Shown in pieces: positions 6,648 to 16,088 of a stretch of 64,000 nt of DNA. The notes beneath the pieces are model-generated. The model had not been told where the DNA came from, ran no database searches, and saw only the letters and a program-made list of their open reading frames with translations. Position 1 is the stretch's first letter. The number at the start of each line of letters is the position of its first letter. The stretch comes from Streptomyces flaveolus (lineage in GTDB: Bacteria > Actinomycetota > Actinomycetes > Streptomycetales > Streptomycetaceae), in NCBI RefSeq assembly GCF_014648815.1, contig NZ_BMRV01000006.1, positions 310,001-374,000 of the forward strand. Direction: 5' to 3'. A program made the position numbers and the translations under genes.

Positions 6648-8999
6648 TTACCTACCTGCGGAGCCCACCTCGAGCTCGATCGTCGAGCCGTCCTTGGCCT
6701 CCTTGAGGATCTTGATCTGGGTGTTGGTGTCAGTGATCTTGACGCCACCGGTCGGGTTCGCCGGGTCGTAGTAGGTGTTCTTGCGGTCGTTGAAGACCGA
6801 GACGCCCTTCGAGCCCGGGAAGTACTTCGCGACGTCCGCCTTGTGCAGCGTGATGGCGTCCGTGCGGTAGAGGCTGAACGGCGAGTCGTACGACTGGATG
6901 CGGTTGCGCAGCAGCGTGCCGTCCTTCCACGTCATCGCGGTCGGGTGCGAGTCGACCGGCAGGACCAGGCCGGTACCGGGGTGCTGGCTGGTGTTGTTGT
7001 CCGCCTGGGAGGTGTCCCACTTCCAGATCAGCAGGCCGTTCTGGTACGGGTAGTGCTCCACCCAGTCCGGACGGTCCGTGAAGCCGAAGTTGTACGGGCC
7101 GGTCTTCAGCGTCTTGTCGTACGACACGTACTGCCGGTTCTCGGCGAGGTAGTACTGCGCGTAGTCCTTGGTGAAGGACGCGCCCTGACGGGTGAAGCCC
7201 TTCGCGGTCCACGCGGCGTCCGCGGTCTCGGCGTCGTCGGAGAAGAGCGCCGCGCCGTCGGCCGTCACCGTGATCTCGTCGGCGGTGAAGCCCTTCATGG
7301 CCAGACCGCCGTCGGTCTGGTAGCGGAAGCGGAGGTCGATCTTCTTGCCCGCGTACGCGTCCAGCGGGTAGACGAGCTTGCCGTAGGCGTCGACGGACGC
7401 GCTCAGGGCCGGCTTGTCGCTGCCGTCGCGCTCGATCGGCCGGCCGTCGAACGTGCCGTCCAGGGCCGTCCAGTTGGCGCCGCCGTCGGTGGACACCTCG
7501 GTGTAGAGGTAGTCGTAGTTGGCCTCGATGTCGTACCAGGCGTCGAGGGTGAGGGCGGCCGACGTCTTCCCGGTGAGGTCGACGCTGCGGGTCAGCGTGT
7601 TCTTGAGGTCGTCACCGCTGCCGCTCCACCACTGGGTCTGGCCCTGGGCGGGGGGAACGATCTCGGTGGTGACCGCCTTCTTCGGCAGTTCGACGACCAG
7701 ACCCTGCTTGTGCTTGGTGTTGTACTCGGCCACGCCCAGCTTGTGCCAGGAGTTGACGCCCGCCTTGGCGGTGTCGTAGTTCAGCCACCCGAGCTGGAGC
7801 TTGTCCCAGGCGTTCATGTCGCCGGGCAGGTCGCCGATCTCGTTGCGGCCGGTGCCGAGCCAGGAGCCGGACGACATGAGCGTCCAGAAGCCGGTGGAGT
7901 TGTCGCCGCCGGCGGTGTCGTAGTGGTCCGGCAGGCCGAGGTCGTGGCCGTACTCGTGGGCGTAGACGCCGAGTCCGCCGTTCTCCGGCTGGATGGTGTA
8001 GTCGCCGACCCAGATGCCGGTGGAGCCGATCTGCGCGCCGCCGAGCTTGTTCTCGGACGGGCCGGTGGCGCCGGCGTCGGTGCCGAAGGCGTACCAGCGG
8101 TGGGCCCAGATCGCGTCGGTGCCCTGGACGCCGCCGCCCGCGGACTCGTCCTCACCGGCGTGCACGATCTGGAAGTGGTCGATGTAGCCGTCGGGCTCGT
8201 TGAAGTCGCCGTCGCCGTCGAAGTCGTAGCGGTCCCACTCGTCGAAGCGGGCGACGTCGGCCTTGATCTGGGCGTCGGTGCGGCCGGCCGCCTTCTGCTG
8301 GGCGACCCAGGCGTTCAGACCGTCGCTGACGACGTTCCACACGCTCGGGCAGTTGGTGTCGCCGCAGGCGTTGTTGCCGTAACGGGCCTCGTTGTAGGGG
8401 ACCTTGACCCAGTCGGACACCTCGCCGTCGACCGAGTAGCGGCCCGAGGACTGCTTCTCGTAGTACGTCTTGACGGAGTTGACGCCCGCGCCGGAACCGA
8501 AGTAGAGGTCCTGGAAGTGCTGCTGGTCGTAGTCCTCCTGCCAGGCCGTGGAGTTGTCCGTCTTGCGGTTCGGCTTGGCTATCTGGTTGTGCAGCGGGCC
8601 CGCTTCGCCGCCGTAGCGGCTGTCGACCTTGTCGCCGAACTCGACCAGGATGGTGAAGATCTTGTCGGTCTTCTCCCGGCCCAGCTCGACGTACTTGGCG
8701 TCGCCCTTCTTGCTCTTGAGCTGGACGACGTTGGAGCCGTCCTTCTTCTTCACCGAGGCCTTGCCCGCGATGACCTGGTTCAGCGCCTCCTGACGCTGGG
8801 CCTCCTGGGTCTTGCTGAGGGGGCCGTCGAGGTCGTGCGAGTCCATACCCTTGGCCGGGTGGGGGTCGTTGCCCTCCGCGGCCGCCGGGCGGACGGGCGC
8901 GTCCGCGTACGCCACGGTGGCGGCGGAAAGCGTGGCGCCCGCCGCGGCGAGCGCGACGGCGGTGGCCGCCGTTCTGAACGTCCAGGATCTGCTGGTCAC
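6648..8999 (-). CDS. Secreted M6-family metalloprotease (immune inhibitor A type)
   Basis: Extracellular zinc protease of 783 residues. An N-terminal Sec signal peptide (TSRSWTFRTAATAVALAAAG, cleavage likely after AYA near residue 32) is followed by a propeptide and the M6 catalytic domain. The zinc motif HEYGH is at residues 348-352, followed by DLGLPDHYD; upstream are Asp-rich calcium-type stretches (FDGDGDFNEPDGYIDH). The C-terminal part holds immune-inhibitor-A MAM-like beta domains. GTG 8999 is preferred because GGAGGA lies about 6 bases upstream; a longer reading lacks support. It ends in its own terminator and is therefore monocistronic. Likely a nutritional or developmental exoprotease. 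Confidence 0.93.
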   Translation of the reverse strand: MTSRSWTFRTAATAVALAAAGATLSAATVAYADAPVRPAAAEGNDPHPAKGMDSHDLDGPLSKTQEAQRQEALNQVIAGKASVKKKDGSNVVQLKSKKGDAKYVELGREKTDKIFTILVEFGDKVDSRYGGEAGPLHNQIAKPNRKTDNSTAWQEDYDQQHFQDLYFGSGAGVNSVKTYYEKQSSGRYSVDGEVSDWVKVPYNEARYGNNACGDTNCPSVWNVVSDGLNAWVAQQKAAGRTDAQIKADVARFDEWDRYDFDGDGDFNEPDGYIDHFQIVHAGEDESAGGGVQGTDAIWAHRWYAFGTDAGATGPSENKLGGAQIGSTGIWVGDYTIQPENGGLGVYAHEYGHDLGLPDHYDTAGGDNSTGFWTLMSSGSWLGTGRNEIGDLPGDMNAWDKLQLGWLNYDTAKAGVNSWHKLGVAEYNTKHKQGLVVELPKKAVTTEIVPPAQGQTQWWSGSGDDLKNTLTRSVDLTGKTSAALTLDAWYDIEANYDYLYTEVSTDGGANWTALDGTFDGRPIERDGSDKPALSASVDAYGKLVYPLDAYAGKKIDLRFRYQTDGGLAMKGFTADEITVTADGAALFSDDAETADAAWTAKGFTRQGASFTKDYAQYYLAENRQYVSYDKTLKTGPYNFGFTDRPDWVEHYPYQNGLLIWKWDTSQADNNTSQHPGTGLVLPVDSHPTAMTWKDGTLLRNRIQSYDSPFSLYRTDAITLHKADVAKYFPGSKGVSVFNDRKNTYYDPANPTGGVKITDTNTQIKILKEAKDGSTIELEVGSAGR

Positions 9000-9081
9000 T
9001 TGAGTTCCTCCCCCGCGTCCACGCGCGCGGATCGGGGGACCCAGGACATGGCAAAGTCCGCGCACACGTGATCAACGCGTG

Positions 9082-9105
9082 TAGTCAAGTGACGACATTT
9101 GACTA
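9082..9105. promoter_or_regulatory. Inverted repeat TAGTCAA-N10-TTGACTA upstream of the protease
   Basis: Perfect 7-base arms in the 397-base gap (9000-9396) between the protease and the divergent small membrane-protein gene. Another TTGACT lies at 9130-9135, followed 18 bases later by TATGCG, a possible plus-strand promoter. The repeat could be an operator or paired, outward-facing -35-like elements. No gene is seen in this gap. Confidence 0.4.
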
Positions 9106-9396
9106 GAGGTTCGCGCGAAAAGACAGACCTTGACTTGAGCAGAACAAGTGCACTATGCGGAGCCGCCGTTCGCTTTACGGACACCGTCCACGGGTCGCGG
9201 GCGCGTGGGAGGGGGCCCGTGTTCGACTCCATGAATCCGTGCGCCCCCCGTGCATCTGCCCTGTCGGTTAGGTCACGCTTACTGTTTGTTCCACTCGGGC
9301 ACACAGCCCGTTAGAGTCGGTTGGCGGAACGCCCGGGGTCGGCGGAAAGCCAGGCTGACAGCCGGTCTTACCCACAGATTGCCTTCCGAGGACACG

Positions 9397-9681
9397 ATGG
9401 CCATGCCCCGTCCGACTGCCGCCCAGTTCGCCTACGGTTCGTGCACCGTGATCGTCTCGACGCTCGCCATGCTGCTGCTGTCACGGACGAGTTCGGGTCC
9501 GGGAGTCGCGGTCATCGCCGTCGCCGCCCTCGCCCTCGGACTGCTGGTCGCCATGACGGTCCCGCTGCCGAGGACCCGTCCGGTGGCCGCCGTGCGGCCC
9601 GCGGCGGCCGAGGAACCGGTACCGGCCGCCTCCCGGGTCCACGCGGGGGCCGGCGAGTCGGTGCGGGGCCGGGCCGCCTGA
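9397..9681 (+). CDS. Small membrane protein, two hydrophobic segments
   Basis: A 94-residue protein with no recognised domain. Two adjacent hydrophobic stretches (roughly residues 12-27 and 33-50) are joined by a short Ser/Gly turn, followed by a cytosolic or exposed Ala/Pro/Arg-rich tail. ATG 9397 is supported by GAGGA four bases upstream. It is divergent from the M6 protease and convergent with an RDD gene 18 bases away. I cannot give a function. Confidence 0.65.
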   Translation: MAMPRPTAAQFAYGSCTVIVSTLAMLLLSRTSSGPGVAVIAVAALALGLLVAMTVPLPRTRPVAAVRPAAAEEPVPAASRVHAGAGESVRGRAA

Positions 9682-9699
9682 CCGCGGGCCCGGCGGTCC

Positions 9700-10404
9700 T
9701 CAACGGGTGCTGACCACCACCGTCTTGGCCGCCTTGTCGTGCAGGCCCTGCTTGTAGGGCTTGTCGAAGAAGCTCCAGCCGCCCGCGATGATCGTCCACA
9801 CGCAGGCGCAGCAGAAGGCGAACGGGATCCACAGCACGAGGGCGCGGATCAGCGAGGTCTGCACGGAGGGCGTGGCGCCGTTGTCCAGGTTGGCCACCCG
9901 CATGCCGAGCCACTTCTTGCCGAGCGTCTGGCCGGTGCGGGCGGTCATGTAGGTGTCGTAGGCGATGTAGAGCACGGCGGCGATCAGGGACTGCCCGAAG
10001 GACTTGCCGGCCGCGACCTCGTCGCCGTCGACGGAGTACTCCTGGACGTTGAACGCCCAGCTGAGCAGCCAGACCACGATGCCCACGAGGATCATGTCGA
10101 TGATGCGGGCGAGCGTGCGCCGGCCGCTGTCCGCGAGCGGCGGCATGCCGGCCAGCGGGTCGCTGGGGTGGGAACCGCCGCCGTACGGGTCACCGCCGTA
10201 GGGGCCACCGCCGCCGTAGGGCCCTCCGCCGCCGTAGGGGCCTCCTCCGCCGGGGGGCGGGGGCTCGCCGCCCCCGTACGGCGGCGGGTTGTCGTACGGC
10301 GAGCCCGAGCCGCCCGGGCCCGGACCGGGGGGCGGGGGTGGCTTCCTGAACGGGTCGTCCTCGGGCGGCTGCCCGCCGGGGCCGTGGGGCGGTTCGCTGC
10401 TCAT
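9700..10404 (-). CDS. RDD-family membrane protein with Gly/Pro/Tyr-rich N-terminus
   Basis: 234 residues. The first ~105 residues are low-complexity Pro/Gly/Tyr (tandem GGPYGGG units), followed by an RDD domain with three to four membrane segments: RTLARIIDMILVGIVVWLLSW, then AVLYIAYDTYMTARTGQTLGKKWLGMRVANL and LWIPFAFCCACVWTIIAGG. The RDD landmark GQTLGKKWLGMRV is intact. RDD proteins are membrane proteins of mostly unknown function, some linked to cation exchange. A second RDD gene lies just upstream on the same strand, so the pair may act together. Confidence 0.85.
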   Translation of the reverse strand: MSSEPPHGPGGQPPEDDPFRKPPPPPGPGPGGSGSPYDNPPPYGGGEPPPPGGGGPYGGGGPYGGGGPYGGDPYGGGSHPSDPLAGMPPLADSGRRTLARIIDMILVGIVVWLLSWAFNVQEYSVDGDEVAAGKSFGQSLIAAVLYIAYDTYMTARTGQTLGKKWLGMRVANLDNGATPSVQTSLIRALVLWIPFAFCCACVWTIIAGGWSFFDKPYKQGLHDKAAKTVVVSTR

Positions 10405-10543
10405 GGCCCGAGTGGACCTCGGGCCCTTCGGCGGCGCATCCGCCGAGGGGCCGTCCGGTGGACGGGGATGCGACGTTCGGTGGACGGGGGTGCGCCGTTC
10501 GGGGAGGGGGTGGCGGTTTCGTCGGCGGGTGCGGGTGCGTGGG

Positions 10544-10578
10544 GGCTGGTCGCGCAGTTCCCCGCGCCCCTGCGGGGC
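10544..10578 (-). repeat. Dispersed Streptomyces repeat, copy 1
   Basis: On the minus strand it contains the 20-base core GGGGCGCGGGGAACTGCGCG followed by ACCAGCC. The same element recurs at 36116-36155 and 40258-40299 in this window. The 5' half forms a small hairpin (GCCCC / GGGGC). Here it lies in the 260-base space between the two RDD genes. Confidence 0.8.
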
Positions 10579-10590
10579 ACGTTCACTGGA

Positions 10591-10607
10591 CGCCCCTGAA
10601 AGGGGCG
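10591..10607 (-). terminator. Short hairpin after the upstream RDD gene
   Basis: CGCCCCT / AGGGGCG with a 3-base GAA loop, 58 bases past the stop of the DUF2510-RDD gene. Could be its terminator or part of the repeat element next to it. Confidence 0.45.
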
Positions 10608-10664
10608 CGAACGCACCCGCACCTGATCACGAGACGGAGGCCCCCGCGGCCCCCGCCCGCCGGG

Positions 10665-12449
10665 CTAGCCCGCGACGAACGTGCCGGCCGCCTTGTCGTG
10701 CCAGCACTGGTGCCACGGGCGGTCGAACAGGCACCACGCGACGCCGACGACTCCGACCACCAGGAGGCCGGGGACGCTGTAGACCAGCCAGCGGCGCAGC
10801 GCGGCGCCGAAGGACGGGGGCTCGTGCGCCTCGATGTCCCGCACCTCCAGGGCCAGCAGCTTCTTGCCCAGGGTGCGGCCCCACTTGGCGGTGGGCAGCG
10901 CCTCGTAGACGACGCCGAAGAGCAGCAGGACGGCCAGCACGATGCCCAGGTACGTGGCCGTCGTGCCGTCGAGCAGCCAGACGGTGACGGTCTCGCCGGA
11001 GAGCTTGGCCGCGTCGATCTTGTCGTTGACGTGGTCGATCGCCTTGGTGCCGAGGGGTACGGCGGCCACGGCGGTGACGCCCGCCAGGACGACGGTGTCG
11101 ATCAGCCGGGCGGCCAGCCGCTTGCCGAGCCCGGCGGGGCGGGCCGCGGCCTGGCGCCGGGCGGCGGCCTGGAAGATGTCGTCGACGGGCGGCTTCCAGG
11201 GCGCGACGGGCTGCTCGTCCCCGCCTGCCCCGGCGAGCCGGTGCACCTGCTGCGCCCAGGACGACTGTCCGCCACCGGGACCGACGGCGACCGGGGCCGA
11301 GGCGGCGGGTTGGGGCTGGGACTGGACGGGCTGGGGTGCGGCGGTCTGCCGGGGGACGGCGGACGCTGCCGGGCCGCTCGCCTGCTGCGGGCCGGAGAGA
11401 GCCGTCGGGGCGGCCGCGGGAGCCTGCTGGGGGCCCGCCGTGCCCTGGACGGCGGCCCGGGCGGCGGCGGCCTTCCCGGCGGCGAAGCCGGGGCCGCCCG
11501 TGCCGGGTGCCGCGCGCGGCGGGACCGCGCGGAAGGTGATGGTGCCCTCGTCGGCCACGGGGGCGTCGGCAGCCGGGGCCGCCTGCGGTCCGGCCGTCGG
11601 GCGGCGGAAGACGAAGGTGCTGCCGGCCCCGCCCTCGGCGTCGGCGGGTGCACCGGCCGCCGGGTTCCCGGCGTCCCCGGACGACACGCCGGACCGACCG
11701 GCACGCCCGCCGGCGGCGCCGTCGCCGGCGGCTCGAGCGGCAGCCGGATCCCCGTACGCCTGTCCGGCAGCGGAAGCGCCGGACGCGGGAGCGGCGGACT
11801 GAGCGGAAGCGGGGTCCCCGTAAGCGTGTCCGGCACCGGCGGACCCGGAGGCGGGCACCCCCGCGGCGCCGGATTGAGCGGCGGCCGGATCGCCATAGGC
11901 CGGTCCGGCCCCCGCGGACCCGGTGGCGGGCCGGTCGGTCGGGGAGGTCCGGTGGGCCGGTGCCGAGCCGGTCGGCCCGGCCTGTGCCGGGGGCGCCGAT
12001 CCGGCGGGCGCTTGCCCGGAGGCCTCGCCGGAGGCGTCCGCACCCGCCCCGCCGCCGGGAACGGTCCGGGCGTGCGGCACCCTCGGGTCGGCTCCCTGGG
12101 CGTCGGGCCACGCGACGCGCCCGCTCCCGGGCTGCCCCGCAGGGTCGGCGCCCCAGGCGGAGGCGGGCTCCGGACGGCTGCCGTGCTGGGACGCACCGGC
12201 GGACGGCTCCTCGACCGGGTCCTCGTCGAAGAAGTGCGGCCCGGTCTCCTCCACGGAGGCCACCGCGGGTGCCGCGGGCCGCACGCCGGGCGGCGGGGCG
12301 AGCGGCTCGCCGTCCTTGGGCGCCGGCCGGCTGGTGCCGGCCACCCAGGAGGCACCGTTCCAGTACCGGACGTATCCAGGAATGGACGGGTCCGGGTAAT
12401 ACCCTTCGCGGGGCCTGTCGTCACCGGGGGCCGGGGTTGGGGCGCTCAT
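10665..12449 (-). CDS. DUF2510-RDD membrane protein with long disordered linker
   Basis: About 594 residues in three parts. Residues 16-40 form a DUF2510 motif (YYPDPSIPGYVRYWNGASWV). Residues ~45-440 are an Ala/Pro/Gly-rich, probably disordered linker with repeated GPAYGDPAAAQSG-like units. The C-terminal ~150 residues are an RDD domain (AARLIDTVVLAGVTAVAA, TLGKKLLALEVRDIEAHE, WLVYSVPGLLVVGVVGVAW). The start is the ATG at 12449, chosen because DUF2510 begins close by; no strong ribosome site. Divergent from ssgG. Function unknown; DUF2510 is common at the N-terminus of actinobacterial membrane proteins. Confidence 0.83.
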   Translation of the reverse strand: MSAPTPAPGDDRPREGYYPDPSIPGYVRYWNGASWVAGTSRPAPKDGEPLAPPPGVRPAAPAVASVEETGPHFFDEDPVEEPSAGASQHGSRPEPASAWGADPAGQPGSGRVAWPDAQGADPRVPHARTVPGGGAGADASGEASGQAPAGSAPPAQAGPTGSAPAHRTSPTDRPATGSAGAGPAYGDPAAAQSGAAGVPASGSAGAGHAYGDPASAQSAAPASGASAAGQAYGDPAAARAAGDGAAGGRAGRSGVSSGDAGNPAAGAPADAEGGAGSTFVFRRPTAGPQAAPAADAPVADEGTITFRAVPPRAAPGTGGPGFAAGKAAAARAAVQGTAGPQQAPAAAPTALSGPQQASGPAASAVPRQTAAPQPVQSQPQPAASAPVAVGPGGGQSSWAQQVHRLAGAGGDEQPVAPWKPPVDDIFQAAARRQAAARPAGLGKRLAARLIDTVVLAGVTAVAAVPLGTKAIDHVNDKIDAAKLSGETVTVWLLDGTTATYLGIVLAVLLLFGVVYEALPTAKWGRTLGKKLLALEVRDIEAHEPPSFGAALRRWLVYSVPGLLVVGVVGVAWCLFDRPWHQCWHDKAAGTFVAG

Positions 12450-12721
12450 GTCCGTCGTCCCGTATCTGCTCGGGGGTTGATTTGGGGGCCTCCACATCTA
12501 TCAGACGGGCGCAACCCGTACGGCCAGTCCCGCCGTACCCGCCCCTTTCCGGGCAACCTCGTGCACGGACCTTCACACGGAGGAGGAGTCCGGCGGTCCG
12601 GGAAAGGCGCCGGAAAAAAGTTCCGCGAACCCGCGTAACGCTCGCGGCCGAGGCCGCTCTCCCTCGTGCGGGCCCGCTCCGGGCGGCCCGTGCGGACCGT
12701 ACGAGAGAGGACACATCCGCC

Positions 12722-13135
12722 ATGCACACCACCGTCGTGGAGCGCGAGCTGGAGCTGCGGCTCATCCTGTCGCCCGAGTACGGCGTCCCGGTCCCGGCCA
12801 GGTTCACCTACCTCGCCGACGACCCCTACGCCGTGCACATCACCTTCCACATCGACTCCGGCCACCCCGTGTCCTGGACGTTCGCCCGCGAGCTCCTGGT
12901 GGAGGGGGTGTTCCGGCCGTGCGGTCACGGGGACGTGCGGGTGTGGCCGTCGAAGGCCGACGGCCGCAGCGTCGTCCTGATGGCGCTGAGCAGTCCGGAC
13001 GGAGAGGCTCTGCTGGAGGCGCCGTCGGCGCAGGTGTCGGCCTGGCTGGAGCGGACGCTGAGGGCGGTGCCGCCGGGTACCGAGGGCGCGCAGCCCGGTC
13101 TGGACGACGGGCTGGCCGAGCTGCTCGCCCGGTAG
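12722..13135 (+). CDS. ssgG: SsgA-like protein, probable SsgG
   Basis: SALP family (SsgA-like protein), 137 residues, found only in sporulating actinomycetes. The family signature is visible: an N-terminal beta strand set (ELELRLILSPEYGVPVPARFTYLADDPYAVHITFHI), then VSWTFARELLVEGV and the C-terminal DVRVWPS...VLMALSSPDGEALLE. In S. coelicolor SsgG helps place sporulation septa. I assign SsgG by position: in my memory SCO2924 lies between a protease/RDD group and hppD, as here. AGAGGA lies ten bases upstream of the ATG. The 272-base gap to the divergent RDD gene should hold its developmental promoter; I cannot pick it out. Confidence 0.85.
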   Translation: MHTTVVERELELRLILSPEYGVPVPARFTYLADDPYAVHITFHIDSGHPVSWTFARELLVEGVFRPCGHGDVRVWPSKADGRSVVLMALSSPDGEALLEAPSAQVSAWLERTLRAVPPGTEGAQPGLDDGLAELLAR

Positions 13136-13148
13136 TGCGGACGAGCAG

Positions 13149-14567
13149 TCAGAACAGCTTGCCGGGGTTGAGGATGCCGAGCGGGTCGAAGACCTGTTTG
13201 ACGGCCCGCTGCATCTCCAGCCCCACCGGGCCGATCTCGCGCGCCAGCCACTCCTTCTTCAGGACGCCCACGCCGTGCTCGCCGGTGATGGTGCCGCCCA
13301 GTTCCAGGCCGAGGGCCATGATCTCGTCGAAGGACTCGCGGGCGCGCCGGGACTCGTCGGGGTCCGCCGCGTCGAAGCACACGGTGGGGTGGGTGTTGCC
13401 GTCGCCCGCGTGGGCGCAGACCCCGATGGTGAGGCCGTACTTGGCGGCGACGCGCTCGATGCCCTCCAGCATGTCGCCGAGCCGGGAACGCGGCACGCAC
13501 ACGTCGTCGATCATCGTCGTGCCCTTCACCGCCTCCAGGGCCGTGAGGGACAGGCGCCGTGCCTGGAGGAGGAGTTCGGACTCGGCCGCGTCGTCGGCGG
13601 GCACCACCTGGGTGGCACCGGCGGCCTCGCACAGCGCGCCGACGGCGGCCAGGTCGGCGGCCGGGTCGGTGGTGTCGAAGGCGGCGAGCAGCAGGGCCTC
13701 GGTGGTCTCCGGCAGCCCCATGTGGGCGAGGTCGTTGACCGCCTTGACGGTCGTACGGTCCATCAGTTCGAGGAGGGACGGGACGTGCCCGCCCTCCATG
13801 ATCCGGCAGACCGCGTCGCAGGCGGCGGACGCGGAGGCGAACTCGGCGGCCAGCACCAGCTGCTCGGGCGGCTTGGGCCGCAGTGCGAGGACGGCCCGTA
13901 CGACGATGCCGAGGGAGCCCTCGGAGCCGACGAACAGGCGGGTGAGGTCGTACCCGGCGACGCCCTTGGCGGTGCGGCGGCCGGTGGACATCAGGCGGCC
14001 GTCGGCGAGGACGACGTCCAGGCCGAGGACGTACTCGGCGGTCACCCCGTACTTGACGCAGCACAGGCCGCCGGAGGCGGTGCCGATGTTGCCGCCGATC
14101 GTGCACATCTCCCAGCTGGAGGGGTCGGGCGGGTAGTACAGCCCGTGTTCGCCGACCGCGCGGGAGAGCGTGGCGTTGACGACGCCCGGTTCGACGACGG
14201 CGACGCGGTCGACCGGGTTGATCTCCAGGATGCGGTCCATCCTGGTCAGGGAGAGGACCACGCAGCCGTCGGTGGCGTTGGCCCCGCCGGACAGGCCGGT
14301 GCGGGCGCCCTGCGGGACGACGGGGACGCGCAGCTCGGTGGCGGTGCGCATGACGTGCTGGACGTCCTCCACGGTGCGCGGCAGGACGACCACCGCGGGG
14401 GCGCCGGCCGGGCAGAAGCTCGCCATGTCGTTGGCGTACGAGGCCGTGACGTCGGGGTCGGTGAGGACGGCGTCGGCGGGCAGGCCGGCGAGCAGCCGGT
14501 CGACGAGGGTGCCGGTGACCGCCGTGGCTGCGTCGTCTTCGTCGCGAGGCGCTTCGATACGGCTCAT
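13149..14567 (-). CDS. FAD-linked oxidase, GlcD/D-lactate dehydrogenase type
   Basis: Flavoprotein of about 472 residues from the VAO/PCMH superfamily. An N-terminal FAD-binding PCMH domain (VVLPRTVEDVQHVMRTATEL, VPQGARTGLSGGA) is followed by a C-terminal FAD-oxidase domain with the HAGDGNTHP and GTITGEHGVGVLKKEWL motifs typical of glycolate oxidase GlcD, D-lactate and D-2-hydroxyacid dehydrogenases. No GlcE/GlcF subunits are nearby, so it is probably a single-subunit 2-hydroxyacid dehydrogenase. ATG 14567 is chosen; a GTG two codons upstream (14573) is possible. Convergent with ssgG (13 bases apart) and divergent from the TPR gene. Confidence 0.9.
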   Translation of the reverse strand: MSRIEAPRDEDDAATAVTGTLVDRLLAGLPADAVLTDPDVTASYANDMASFCPAGAPAVVVLPRTVEDVQHVMRTATELRVPVVPQGARTGLSGGANATDGCVVLSLTRMDRILEINPVDRVAVVEPGVVNATLSRAVGEHGLYYPPDPSSWEMCTIGGNIGTASGGLCCVKYGVTAEYVLGLDVVLADGRLMSTGRRTAKGVAGYDLTRLFVGSEGSLGIVVRAVLALRPKPPEQLVLAAEFASASAACDAVCRIMEGGHVPSLLELMDRTTVKAVNDLAHMGLPETTEALLLAAFDTTDPAADLAAVGALCEAAGATQVVPADDAAESELLLQARRLSLTALEAVKGTTMIDDVCVPRSRLGDMLEGIERVAAKYGLTIGVCAHAGDGNTHPTVCFDAADPDESRRARESFDEIMALGLELGGTITGEHGVGVLKKEWLAREIGPVGLEMQRAVKQVFDPLGILNPGKLF

Positions 14568-14656
14568 GATCACAGGTTCGCACCCGGGGCCATCGGTGTG
14601 AACCCCGTCGACGGCACCCTTCGCCTGCCCGGGTGTGCTCGTCGTATTGACGCACA

Positions 14657-16075
14657 GTGAGCGCCATGGACATCCAGACGTCGAGCGCCTTGCCGAGCCC
14701 GCGGAAGCGGCGCGTGCGCCGGGTGCTGATCGCCTCCGCCGCCGGCTGCGTGGTCCTCGGCGGGGTGCTGGTGCTGCTCCCGGGGGAACGGGGCTCCGCT
14801 CCCCCGCCCGCGCCGGGCCCTGTGACGCTGGCGCGGGGCGCGGTCACCGGTGGGACGCCGGCCGCGCTGCGGGATCTGGCGGTGCTGATCGGTGACCGGG
14901 AGACCCATCTGCGGGCGCATCCGCTGGACGGGCCGTCGTGGGCGGTGCTGGGCGCGGCCTACGTGGAGCAGGGCCGGCGGACCGCGGACGCCGCGAACTG
15001 GCCGAAGGCCGAGAAGGCGCTGCGCACCTCGCTGAAGGTGGGGGCGCGGAACAATCCGCAGGCCCTGGAGGCGCTGGCGGCGCTGGCGGTGCAGCGGCGG
15101 GACTTCCCCGCGGCGGAGAAGTGGGGCGAGAGCGCGCTGAAGCTGGCGCCGAAGCGGTGGACGACGCACGCGGTGCTGATCGACGCGTACGCCGGGCTCG
15201 GTGACCACGAGGCCGTCGGGCAGGCCCTGGACCGGATGAAGAAGCTGCGTCCGGGCCTGCCCGCCGTGCGGGCGCGGGCCGCCGCCGTCTACCGGGACCG
15301 GGGCTGGCGGGAGGACGCGGCGGCGCAGATCTCCGACGCGGCGGCCGCCGCCGGGACGCCGGCCGAGCGGGCGGCGTACCTGGAGCAGGCGGGACGGCTG
15401 GCGTTCGAGCGCGGGGACCGTGAGGGGGCGCTGCGGTACTTCCGGGAGGCGCTGCGCACCGACCCCGACGAGCGGGCCGCGCAGGCCGGGGAGGGCAGGG
15501 CGCTGGCGGCGCTGGGGCGGACGACGGAGGCGCTGAACGCCTACCGGGCGGCGCTGGCGAAGCGGCCGTGCCCGCAGTACGCGCTGGAGCTGGGCGAGCT
15601 GTACCAGTCGCTGGGGCTGGGGCAGGCGGCGCGGGTGCAGTTCGACCTGCTGCGCGAACGGGTGCGGGGCGCCGAGGAGGCGGGGGCGGACGAGGAGCTG
15701 GTGATGGGGCGGTTCGAGGCGGACCACGGGGACGCGGGGGCGGCGGTGGAGCGGCTGGAGGCCGAGTGGCAGCGACAGCCGGGGATCGCGGTGGCCGACG
15801 CGCTGGGCTGGGCGTTGTACCGGACCGGTGACCACGAGGAGGCGCTGCGGTTCGCGGAGATCGCGACGGACGGCGAGCACGGCGGGGTGCGCAGCGCCCC
15901 GCACCTGTTCCACCTGGGGATGATCGAGCGGGCGCTGGAGCAGGACGGGCCCGCGCGCCGGCATCTGCGGGAGGCGCTGATGATCAACCCGTACTTCTCC
16001 CCGCTGCGGGCGCCCGAGGCGCGGCGGGCGCTGGCGGACCTGGGCGAGCCCTCCGTGGAGGACCCGCCCGGGTAG
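14657..16075 (+). CDS. Membrane-anchored tetratricopeptide-repeat protein
   Basis: 472 residues: a short basic N-terminus (PRKRRVRR), one membrane segment (VLIASAAGCVVLGGVLVLL, about residues 20-40), then TPR helices throughout, e.g. PKAEKALRTSLKVG, ALEALAALAVQRRDFPAAEKWGES and REALRYFREALRTDPDERAA. It has no enzymatic domain and is probably an extracytoplasmic scaffold. The start is GTG 14657, with an alternative ATG at 14666. Convergent with hppD (13-base gap). I cannot name a partner. Confidence 0.82.
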   Translation: MSAMDIQTSSALPSPRKRRVRRVLIASAAGCVVLGGVLVLLPGERGSAPPPAPGPVTLARGAVTGGTPAALRDLAVLIGDRETHLRAHPLDGPSWAVLGAAYVEQGRRTADAANWPKAEKALRTSLKVGARNNPQALEALAALAVQRRDFPAAEKWGESALKLAPKRWTTHAVLIDAYAGLGDHEAVGQALDRMKKLRPGLPAVRARAAAVYRDRGWREDAAAQISDAAAAAGTPAERAAYLEQAGRLAFERGDREGALRYFREALRTDPDERAAQAGEGRALAALGRTTEALNAYRAALAKRPCPQYALELGELYQSLGLGQAARVQFDLLRERVRGAEEAGADEELVMGRFEADHGDAGAAVERLEAEWQRQPGIAVADALGWALYRTGDHEEALRFAEIATDGEHGGVRSAPHLFHLGMIERALEQDGPARRHLREALMINPYFSPLRAPEARRALADLGEPSVEDPPG

Positions 16076-16088
16076 CCGCTCGCGGGCC

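Noticed and set aside
14645..14657. Leaderless promoter for the TPR gene (TATTGA before GTG)
   Set aside because: The hexamer lacks the conserved final T of a -10 element, so it was not listed with the other leaderless starts.
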